From: Aurifilum marmelostoma
Taxonomy: Eukaryota > Ascomycota > Sordariomycetes > Diaporthales > Cryphonectriaceae
Direction of reading: 5' to 3'
DNA: 64,000 bases
Assembly (NCBI GenBank): GCA_027559495.1
Contig: JAMXSV010000004.1
Coordinates: forward strand, 795,001-859,000
Part shown: in pieces, positions 35,493 through 44,576 of the stretch
Layout of the letters: every line of letters starts with the position of its first letter
How positions within the stretch are numbered: the stretch's first letter is position 1
Translations under genes and position numbers: made by a program
Notes under the pieces: model-generated
Told to the model about the DNA's origin: nothing
Database searches by the model: none
The model's input: the letters and a program-made list of their open reading frames with translations, nothing else

Positions 35493-36794
35493 ATGCATTC
35501 AGATATGGCTTCCGAGATGGAAGACTCGAACCATCTGTCTGATGCCTTTCGCGTCAGACTCGCTGGCAATCAGTACCTTGTTTCTCTCCTTTCGCGCTCA
35601 ATTGAGGATCCACGCGTGAAGCGAGTGATAGAGTTCATCGAGCAAATCACTCCACGTGGCGAGGTGATCACTTCATCAACTCAAGAGATTGCTCAGATCC
35701 TCCAAGAGGACCCGGCACGTTGGAGAGGGTTTCATCCGCGACTGTCTGTCTTGAAAGAGGCGATCACAGAGTCGACGGACTACGTGTTGGAACTCTCACA
35801 GAGGATCAATCTATTCCTCGAGCACACTAGGATGTATGGTCAGCTTACACCGGATTCTGAAGTCCTTAAAGACTCAACACGCGATCTTGTGCGGTCGGCT
35901 ATTGCACACCAGAAATCCATGGCAGTGGAAATTCGCCACACTGTTTTCTCAGCAATGTCTACCCACTTCATGAAGCCTCCAGGACCCGTGCCGATGTCTC
36001 ACAGCGAGTACCAGCATGCTGATACGTCAAAGCGACTTGTGGCTCGTGACCACGGACTCATTGATGGGAAGCCTGCTGCTGTTGGTGATCAATACGATTT
36101 CCGCTGGGACCCCGACTACAAAACACCTGGCTCCCAGCACACCAAGTTCATGATTTTTCCTGGCCAATTCTTCAGGCCGATCAAGGAGTCGAAAGACAAC
36201 TTCGATCAGTTTTGCATTCCCGAGACAACCGGACAGCTCATTGACCACTTGACCTCTCAATATGAAGCTGTCACGGCCAACTTCCACGACACAAACCGTC
36301 TTCCACGGATAGGTCGCGTGCCCGACGACAACGACGTCGAGGGCTCCGAGTACGTGGCTCGCTACGAGGAGCGCCAAGCTCGTGAGGAGGTACGAATTTC
36401 TCCTACACTTTCCAGTGACACAACTAATTTGTTGCAGGCTCTCGCTGTTTCTTTGGCAGAAGGATCCGGTGAAGTCTACGACCCTGACTCGATTGTGGTA
36501 AGTCCAATTTTATTATCGTTCCTTCGAAGCAGCTTCGCAACTGACAAACTCTTTCTGCAATCCCAGCTTTATAGCCACCGTCGCCCACGCGACTCTACCT
36601 TCACCGTTGGCCCCTACTTATCGAAGAACTTTCTGGTCACAAGCAGCAGAACGGGCGCCGTTGGTTCACCGGAAGACATGAATCGCCTTCTGGAGGTCTT
36701 CATCCTTGAGCGGAGGGTGTGGGTGGCGCCTATCGAGTATGGCAGACTGATCTGCTTTGACCGGCGACTAGGTCGCGGTGTGAAGAAGTCGTAG
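35493..36794 (+). CDS. MAT1-1-2: MAT1-1-2 HPG-domain sexual-development protein
   Basis: Three exons: 35493–36389, 36438–36497 and 36567–36794, all joined in phase 0 (gtacga…ttgcag, gtaagt…cccag). They total 1185 nt and encode 394 aa. A second Met four codons downstream (35505) is an alternative start. The central region (about 150–230) has the conserved block of this family: a KPPGPVP stretch, FRWDPDY, then HTKFMIFPGQFFRP with the His, Pro and Gly that name the HPG domain. The C-terminus is basic (RRLGRGVKKS). The family occurs only at mating-type loci of Sordariomycetes-type fungi and is needed for fertilisation or later fruiting-body development in model species such as Podospora; its biochemical activity is unknown. 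It is divergent from MAT1-1-1 and co-oriented with MAT1-1-3. Confidence 0.92.
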   Translation: MHSDMASEMEDSNHLSDAFRVRLAGNQYLVSLLSRSIEDPRVKRVIEFIEQITPRGEVITSSTQEIAQILQEDPARWRGFHPRLSVLKEAITESTDYVLELSQRINLFLEHTRMYGQLTPDSEVLKDSTRDLVRSAIAHQKSMAVEIRHTVFSAMSTHFMKPPGPVPMSHSEYQHADTSKRLVARDHGLIDGKPAAVGDQYDFRWDPDYKTPGSQHTKFMIFPGQFFRPIKESKDNFDQFCIPETTGQLIDHLTSQYEAVTANFHDTNRLPRIGRVPDDNDVEGSEYVARYEERQAREEVRISPTLSSDTTNLLQALAVSLAEGSGEVYDPDSIVVSPILLSFLRSSFATDKLFLQSQLYSHRRPRDSTFTVGPYLSKNFLVTSSRTGAVGSPEDMNRLLEVFILERRVWVAPIEYGRLICFDRRLGRGVKKS

Positions 36795-37349
36795 ACAGTA
36801 ACAATGGAATAATTCCCACCAACTTGACATTGTCTCATTTAACTCTTGCTATTTCAAGTCCAGAGCGATGCCTCAAACTCGACGCGGACTACATTGCAGC
36901 TGAGTATAAGTAAAGTCCAGGTAGATGCCGCACGCTTCTGGCCAAAGTCCGCGTTCAAATAAACTTGCCTTCAGGGCCAGCATCTTCTTTGAGGTTCGGA
37001 CGGTTTCGACCAGCCTCTAATTTGTTCCAAGTTTACCACATTTCTGTGTGTTTCTCCTTGCTTCTGCCCTGGGCCTCTTTTACCTCCGTCCTCCCAACCA
37101 CCCTTTACCCTTTTCCACCTCTACACTTCACCCCTTCCGACTTTTTACCAAACACTTCCTCTGGCCTTTCCATCGTTTTGCCACAACCACCTCAGGGATA
37201 CATCTATATGTCTGATTACGCTTCACCCGTCTGCGCCTGAAATCGTATCAATCGTGTTCCCTTGTCATTTTTCGGCGCTTCTCAAAAGCTGCTTCGCGTC
37301 AGTTGTGTCTCACAGACAACATCAAAACCTACTTACTACCGTCATATTA
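36795..37349. other. Spacer between MAT1-1-2 and MAT1-1-3
   Basis: This 555-bp spacer holds the MAT1-1-2 terminator and the CT-rich MAT1-1-3 promoter and leader (about 37040–37180). An upstream ATG at 37254 is in frame with MAT1-1-3, but the downstream ATG at 37350 is a more natural start. Confidence 0.5.
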
Positions 37350-38157
37350 ATGGCAGCCATCATGCCCTCCTCTCCTGGCGTCGCCATCGTTCAAGATGCC
37401 CAGAAGCGTGCCATCGTCTTCTTCGAGATGGAGAAAGGCTACCACGAGGCGGTCACTAAGTTTGGCCCAGAGATCCAGTAAGCATATTCTGCAGGAACCT
37501 GACGACCGAGGTTTGACTGACTGTTCCAAAGACAAGCTCTGAATGGTGTTGCCGTCAACATCTACATTGAGCTTAACATCCGTCGATTCGTTGTCACACC
37601 TACCAACATGGAGGAATCCCTGACCGGCCTCCAGCTCATCCATGTTCTCAAACTTCCAGGTAGGCGGCCTCCTTATGTTCGGGTCGACAGGTCCTCAACT
37701 AAAATGAATATAGGCATCAACAATCAGAGCGGCGAGCAGCAGTCCACCACAGCTGCCCCGGCCCTGAACTCTGGTAGTACGGACACGACGAGCCACAAGC
37801 CATCTCCACCCAAGAGCGAGAAGCCGACTCGCAAGGCTCAACAGCACATCCCCAGGCCCAGAAACTCTTGGATCCTGTACCGTTCCGAGAAGTCCAAGCT
37901 TCTCCACGCTGAGCGCCCTGGCCTGAAGGCTGTTGAAATCTGTGAGTTATCTTCCATCATGTGGCTTTCACCATCAAGAAGACCTATAAGCAGAGCTAAC
38001 GAGCCTGCCAGCGGGTCTGGTCTCCGAGATGTGGGCGTCTGAGCCCAACGAGGTCAGGCAGTACTATGCGCACCTCGCAGAGATCGAAGCCCGTCAGCAC
38101 CGTGAGAAGTACCCCGAGTACCGCTATACTCCCCAGGCCCGATCCACTCAGCACTGA
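37350..38157 (+). CDS. MAT1-1-3: MAT1-1-3 HMG-box mating-type protein
   Basis: Four exons: 37350–37477, 37532–37659, 37714–37941 and 38012–38157, with gtaagc, gtaggc and gtgagt donors and acceptors aaag, atag and ccag. They sum to 630 nt and encode 209 aa. The HMG box occupies residues 131–200: IPRPRNSWILYRSEKSKLL, then GLKAVEISGLVSEMW, then QYYAHLAEIEARQHREKYPEYRY. The last intron interrupts the box after the first helix (ISGL), the position typical of mating-type HMG genes. The N-terminal 85 residues (KRAIVFFEMEKGYHE … LNIRRFVV) are followed by a Ser/Thr/Lys linker. MAT1-1-3 binds DNA through its HMG box and acts in sexual development alongside MAT1-1-1 and MAT1-1-2. It is not MAT1-2-1: it sits with an alpha-box gene and has the MAT1-1-3 layout. 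Confidence 0.93.
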
Positions 38158-38973
38158 CTGTGGTTCGACCACCGGTCTTCGACACAACACAACTTCCGCT
38201 GAACAGTCCCACGATACAATTACAGCATCACGGCCTCCATTTCTTTCCCCCCCTTTCGACACAGCACTAATGTTCTCCAAACATCACAACACGTTACGGT
38301 CTTACACAAACACAACACATGGCGACCTCTTTGCAGAGCGTGTCACCTTTTTCTTTTACTTCGCACATGACGGCATGAGCCGATCTGTTACTGAGGGCAG
38401 CCTTGCATTGGGCAGGGTTGGGCCTAAGTCTCGCAGAAAGAGAATACGAGGTCTACATTGGGTCTCTTCTTTCGAGTATGGAGATGGTGGCACCTTTGGG
38501 AAATGATCTGGCTTCTGCTCTTTGCCGTCATGTACTGGTGGTCCTTATGGGACCAGTGGAAGGAACCCTTTGATGGTTGGGTAGCTGGGGTACTTGCAGG
38601 CTACGGCAGTGGAAATATGGCAAGGTTGATGGGCGGTGGCAATCGTGAGGGGCACAGGACACCATCGGTGAGGGTGCTCTGTCCTGGAAGACGGGATCTC
38701 TCTTGTCGGCCCCGAACAAACAAACATACTTATGGTCATGACTGTGGCCAACTGGTGATCAGGTCAGAAAAACCCCGAAAACAAAGGACACAGGGCTCCA
38801 TCGGTGAGGATGCATCGTCCCTGGAAGACATTCTCGTCGGTCCTCGAAAAAAGAAATCCAGGTAGCACTTAGATAGGAGGAAAAATGGTTTATTTTAAAC
38901 GTAACTGAGGTCTCGATGATAATCATTCGTGTCTGTGTCATCGTCATGGCTGCTAAGATCATTATCCTCACCA
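38158..38973. repeat. Spacer with an imperfect tandem duplication
   Basis: Between the convergent MAT1-1-3 and APN2 genes, two related blocks lie about 135 bp apart: 38655–38720 and about 38785–38853. Both contain aggacac, then ccatcggtgagg, then a cctggaaga and a tcggyc core followed by cgaa and A-rich sequence. No gene is seen. The duplication lies just outside the last MAT gene and may mark the idiomorph edge, which is speculative. Confidence 0.45.
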
Positions 38974-41381
38974 TCACGAACCCTTCCAGTCTGACTGCCA
39001 GATGAATGTCCCACACCGCCACTGCGACCCCTTCTCCTTCTGCCCTGAGGGTCCTAGTGGTCGTGAGCACATGTAGAAAGAGCGGCCTAGAAGGGGGTGA
39101 CGTTAGCTCAGAATCCGCTTAGCAGCCGGGAGCGAGGAAGAAGGGGAGAGGTGAGGTGGGAGTCTGGTATTGTGATGCTGCCTGCCCTACCTCGGTGGGA
39201 CTGGGGGGGGGGCGGGGAGGGAGAGACTGACCAGTGTTGACGCCGGGCTTCTTGGTGACGTAGCTAATGCAGGGCTCGCCGTGCTCGCACAGCGGCGCTG
39301 CTCTCTTTTTCCCCAACAGCTTGGACCACGACTCTTTGGATTGAATAGGATCAAAAACCTTGTGTTCATCTGTTGTGACTGCTGCTGCCGCTGCCGCCGC
39401 TGCTGCATCCTCGCCGTCAGCGGGCGCGCCGCAAGGCAGGGCGCTACTGCCAGGAGTAGGGCTGGCACCGTCCAGCTGCGAAGGAGAGGCCTGTTTCTGC
39501 TTGGATGGAGACGGGGTTATCTGGAATGCAGTTGCTGTCCTTGCTCCTGCTGACTTTCCTTCCTCTTCTTCCTCCTTCTCTTCTCCCCTTTCCGCCTCCA
39601 GTGTCTCCTCGTTGATCGCGGTCGGCGCTGGAGTCCTGGGCTTGAAGAAGCCTTTCAAGCTGCTTTGTGCAGGGCCAGGGCCGGGTCTGCCTTTATCGTG
39701 GGTTAAAATTGTCTTTGTCTTTTTGGACGGCTGGTTGGTTATATTCGATGCGGCACGCTTGGGAGGGGCCGTTCGAGGAGAGGGTGCGACGGAAGTCTTG
39801 ACGCTCGCGGTGGGGAGAGGAGTCGTTGGTGGCAGACACCGTGGAGGGCGTCGAAGAGGGAGCTGCTGTGACTGGAGCCGATGTATCTGGCATCTTGCCA
39901 GCATCCCCGCTGGGTCCTGCAGTGGCCGGATCTGTGGTTGGCTGGCTGATCTTTAGGGCAGCAGGCCTTTTGGCAAACATGTCCTTGATACTGCGGCGGC
40001 GGTCAAATTCATTCAATAGCTTAGCAGACTGCGGAAGCAGGTCTTTGGTGGTCCACTCTCGCAAGCGCTGGCCCTCTTTGAACATGCCTGCCGGGTTCAT
40101 GAGGTCTGAGATGTGAAGGTCCACGGACTCTTGACCCTGGCGTACTCGATCTGCTATGACTGCGAAGACGGGACAATGGTCGGACCCCATGAGACCCTCC
40201 TGGATGTTGGCATCCTCGAACCAGTCCTTCATGCCGGCGGTACAGAGGATGTAGTCTATCCTGCTGCCAAAGTTGCCAGGTCGCGCATTCTTCTTGGTCT
40301 CCCAGCAGGTGAACATGCCCTGGCGATCTGGGTGAAAGCCTCGTGTAATGTCCCACATGACGGGCGCCTCACGCCCTTCGTCTCTCTGGCCGACCACCTG
40401 GCCATCAAAGATGAGCTGATTGAACAGGCGGCGAGACGGTGACGACAGGAAATCTTCTAGCGTCATGCCCTCCTTGCGCAGGTTCTCTGCGCAACCCGCG
40501 GTGTCAATGTCCGTCCGTATAATGTTGAGGTCTCCGGCAAGGATGACCTGCTTGCCCATGGCGGCGAGGTTGCGAATCCTGGCGTCGAGCGCAGTGAGGA
40601 AGCCGATGCGGAAGTCGGTCCTTGAGTCATCGCGCGTGGCGGGGACGTAGACGCCGATGAGGACAAAGGCAGGAAATTCGAGGATCACAGTCCGGCCTTC
40701 AGAGTCGAGGGTGGCTTCGTCGACAATTCCAAGCAGCTGGTCCTCTCGAGGATAGCCTCCTATCTGCTGGTCCTCCGGTAGATCTCGGAATCTGATTGTG
40801 GACTTGGGCGGACAGAGAGTCCCCGTGACGCCCTCCTCCGCGCGGATAGGACAGCATTTTGAGTTTCTGGTATAGATTGCCACACCAGAGTATCCTATGA
40901 TGAGAGCCAAGACGATCAGAAAGAGCGACAGAGAAATCCATAGCGGCGAGAGGTCTGCCAGCCAGCACTCAGAAGGATGCTCACCCTTTTTATCCCGGGG
41001 TAGACTGAAGAACACGTCCCATCCTGTGACCAACACCATGTCATCCGTCAGGTCTTTGCGCTGAATCTTGGCCTCCTGCATGATCACAATGTCCGCCTCG
41101 AGGATGTCGAACATGGCCTGGAAGGACCTCTTCTGATTCCATGGCGCGTATCCGAATGGGTTTCTGTCACGATACCCTGGGTGTGAGCGCAGTCTCGGCA
41201 ACCACCACGATGACACTCAGTATTACTATGGGGCAGCTTGGTCTCGTGTCTTGTGTCCACGCCTTCCATGAACGATCACATACCTGATACCGTTCACTAC
41301 GAGAAAAGAGGTCAGTTATAGTGACGAAGGAGCAGGACACAAGGAGCACGCACCATTCCACGTCGTCACACGAAAACCCAT
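38974..41381 (-). CDS. APN2: Apn2/Ape2-type AP endonuclease (DNA lyase)
   Basis: Exons: 41381–41354, 41296–41284 (13 nt), 41163–40985, 40894–39232 and 39086–38974. The start reads MGFRVTTWNVNGIR, the metal-binding core of the exonuclease III family; it continues with IVIMQEAKIQ, GYSGVAIYTR, a GDLN motif (VILAGDLNII), FGSRIDYIL and GSDHCPVFA, all active-site motifs. A C-terminal PCNA-interacting-like patch (SLKGFFKP) and a zf-GRF finger follow (CEHGEPC … FYMCSRP … QWRCGTFIW). The enzyme cleaves at abasic sites and trims damaged 3' ends in nuclear base-excision repair. The reading frame shifts once in the disordered linker (about 39770–39850); exons sum to one base more than a multiple of three. 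A weak 76-bp intron (39865–39790) or a one-base error would fix it. A standard MAT flank, divergent from COX13. Confidence 0.93.
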
Positions 41382-42260
41382 GGTGACATATAGACGGTCT
41401 TCCTCTCGTGGTGGGCCAAAGCCTACGTTCTTGGTGGATCTTGTTCCAACCTCTCCCATCCGCCTTCCAGCGCGATCTCGTCTGTTATCGAGGGATGAGA
41501 CGCATTACCACTGACCGCAAGCAGTTGCTGGCCACGGGTGTGGTACGGTGTGGCAGCCTGCTGCCAGTTCTTGTTAAGCGTTGCCTGCTGTGGGTGGAAC
41601 TTCACATTGGTAAGGGCCTGAGGATACAGATAGGCCTGAGTTTGAGAAATCGAGGCTTGGATCTTCTCTCGATGAGGAGTTGTGTGAAGGGTCTTGGAAG
41701 GGTTCTTTGCCTGCGCCTGCCCTTCCAGATCACCAATGCTGCCTGACGAGTAGCTTGTGATCCTGAGACCAATCCTAGCTACACCACAAGAGGAGGGATT
41801 CCCCAACGGCACTACCGGGATTGCTGCAGCTCACGATCAGTAAGAGGAACTTATTCTACAAAACAAACTACCACACTAACCGTCTAAGCCATCGTAATCC
41901 CTTTCTCTAGTTGAGCATCCTATTCACACACATCCACCGCTGTCGATGTTATTGTCAAGTTCCTTCCATGACGTCCGCAATTCCTCGCCAGGTCACGTGC
42001 ACGGCTGCTACAGGGGGCCTCGGGTTCGGGGACAGGGGGTTGCAGGGCTGCGCTCTGCAGGCAGGCAGGCGGTCGCTCCTAGGAGAAGGTGGTCCGAGCT
42101 TTCTCAATTCCTAGCCAGCATCCGTCATGGCCTGATTCGCAACATCAAAGACCTCATTCGCCCTCCTTCGCGACGACGACCATCACCGCAAGGAAGCTCT
42201 CCACTCTCCAATTGACACCCACCAAGGTCACTACAGACTGCTCACTTCGATTTTCACAAA
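41382..42260. promoter_or_regulatory. Divergent promoter region of APN2 and COX13
   Basis: An 879-bp gap between opposite start codons. The COX13 leader (about 42180–42260) is A/C-rich. No coding frame of note and no identified element. Confidence 0.5.
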
Positions 42261-43650
42261 ATGTTTGCCCAACGCCAGGCCCTGCGCGCCCTGCGCTCCC
42301 CCGTCCTGCAGCGCCGCTTTGCAAGCACCGCCCCGAGGGCCGGCGAGACTGCCTTTGCTGCTGAGCGCCGTGCCGTCAAGGAGCACGCCGCCGAGTCGAC
42401 CGGTATGTATCCCTTGCTTTATCCCTCCTTGGGAGCGAACGCGCGTGGGTGAGCGTGGGTGATTGTGCGACGACAGCTGCTGACCTAGGTTTGGGCTTGC
42501 CATTTAGGCCTCTGGAAGAAGATCTCCATCTAGTAAGACGCATCAACATCCACCCCTCCGAAGAACGACACCAACAGACCTCCAACCCTCTCGATCGCCC
42601 CCTTCGGCGAAAGCATCGAAGATTGGTCAGGGCAACAATGCTGAAGAGAATGTGGGGAGGCGCGGCTGCCACGAGCTACACTGTCCTGGAAGACAAAGAG
42701 TCAGAAAGAGGGGGGAGATGAAAACCGGAGAAGCTTGAGGCAGCTGTAGCCATGCCCGCGCCCGCGCAGACTACAGCGCAATCGCCAGCGTCATCCTCAA
42801 CAAAAACACGAGAGTATTATGACAAGAAGAGCTGACTTTTTTGCTTTGTAGCGTCTGCATTCCTGCCCTCGCTGGCGCCGGTATCAACGCCTACTGGCTC
42901 TGGAACGAGCACTGGGAGCACTGGTCTCACATGCCGCCTCTGGAGGAGCGCACCGAGTATCCCTACCAGAACATCCGGGTACGCCTTCTCATGCCCTTTC
43001 TTTGCCACCCGTGATTCACCAGTCTTCCTCGATCCGCTCGAGTTACTGCTGCTGCTGCTGCTTCTTCGGAGATGCTAATCTGAATACGTGGACCCAGACC
43101 AAGAACTACCAGTGGGGTGATGGTGACAAGGTATGCTCAATTTATCTTTCCTTTTTCTTTTATCTGCTGTCAACGTCGCTGGTGTTGCAGAGCAGGAGGC
43201 CGAGGTAGAGGGGCACGCGTGGTCCCTCGTCTCGCGACGTCCTTGCTTGCCAAATCGCCCGACATACTGTTAGACATCGACCGCTGACTTTGCTCGCCAG
43301 ACTCTCTTGTAGGTTTCATCCTCACCATCGCGCACGTCAAGACCGTTCCAGTCCAGGTCGTGATCTGCTCTTTGCCAAAGATCCTGCGCCGTGGCAATAT
43401 CTCGAGAGTCCGAAACGTTCACGTTATAGACCTCGAGGCCTTTCCTCCATCGAAGCAAGGTCATGCAACGCTGAGTATCTCAAGGCCAGCACAGGATCAT
43501 ACATGGATCTGCCATCTCCCTTCAAGCCAACGCTTTCCTCTGTCTCATATTCCTTCTTCCCATGATGTGCGCAGTATGCTGACGAATCTCTGAACACAAC
43601 ACAGCTGGAACGACAAGGTCAACTACCACAACAAGGACAAGACTGCCTAA
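42261..43650 (+). CDS. COX13: Cytochrome c oxidase subunit VIa (Cox13)
   Basis: Six exons: 42261–42402, 42508–42532, 42852–42978, 43098–43130, 43301–43308 (8 nt) and 43605–43650, giving 381 nt and 126 aa. The N-terminus (MFAQRQALRALRSPVLQRRFAST) is a mitochondrial presequence. One membrane segment follows (VCIPALAGAGINAYWLW), then the signature HWEHWSHMPPLEERTEYPYQNIR, and the tail TKNYQWGDGDKTLFWNDKVNYH. Subunit VIa sits on the inner-membrane face of complex IV and modulates activity and dimer stability. The joins are well supported because the protein is collinear with the family. The 8-nt exon encodes TLF together with the next exon. Large second intron (about 320 bp). Standard MAT-flank gene, convergent with APC5. 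Confidence 0.96.
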
Positions 43651-44576
43651 GCATCGACCGAGCAGCGTTCTCTATATGCTACAATCTGAGTCAAGGGCAG
43701 ACGCGTTAGAAGAAGGATGAAGGTCAGGAGATCGAGGGAGGCGGACGTATAGAGCGGAGGAAGGACAGATGGGCAGACCATCCACAGACTGGTCGATCTG
43801 TACATGTTCTCCTAGTGGCGCAGCAATCGATTTGGTTACCTGAGAACTACAAGTGCGTGGTGTGTATTCCTTGTGGCATATGTGATGAGCTCATGTCGTT
43901 CTTAAACTGCCAGCGCATGGCAAGGTTCTACCCGAATCATGGCAGGAACCTTCTTCAGGGACCGCATGGCATGTGGGCGTTGTGAACAGCGACAGCGACA
44001 TCATGGAGCTCACCACGACAAGACCGTATTCCGTGGGCTTACGATGGGATCATGTCCTGACATGTGGGCTACGGGGCTGTCATCCTTGCACGATCACGGA
44101 TGCGCCGACCACTGTACCGTGTAAGATATCGTACCCAGAGCGTAGCAGTCGTGCTTCTTGATACTGAGGTGTATTCCGTCTGCCTCTGGCCCTCATCGTA
44201 CACAGAGAGCAGACCCGCGGGCGGGAGTCGGTAGAACCACGTACACGTACACACCGTCCCCACGATGATGACAAGAACAAGGGCATAATAGTCTGGTCGG
44301 GGTGGCTGCGCACAATGTATAGATATATACATGCTTCACCTCCTATCTGGCCTTGTGATACTCAGAGAACGGCGACGAGAGTGTCCCTAAACCCACGTAA
44401 TGATATCAAGATCCGATGAGTTCATCTCATCATAGCCTGCGTCCTCAGACAGCAACGACAGTGTTGTCCAGTCATGCTGCGATGTCCCCGTTCACGAGGG
44501 GACAACGTTATAGACATACCGACCTTGGGAGAGGTGTGCTCCTCCATTTTCACGACGGAAATACGACGAAATTGCA
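43651..44576. other. Spacer between convergent COX13 and APC5
   Basis: 926 bp of 3' UTR and spacer. No coding signal. Confidence 0.6.

Noticed and set aside
37350..38157. The HMG-box gene as MAT1-2-1
   Set aside because: It lies beside an alpha-box gene and an HPG gene and has the MAT1-1-3 exon layout and short C-terminus.
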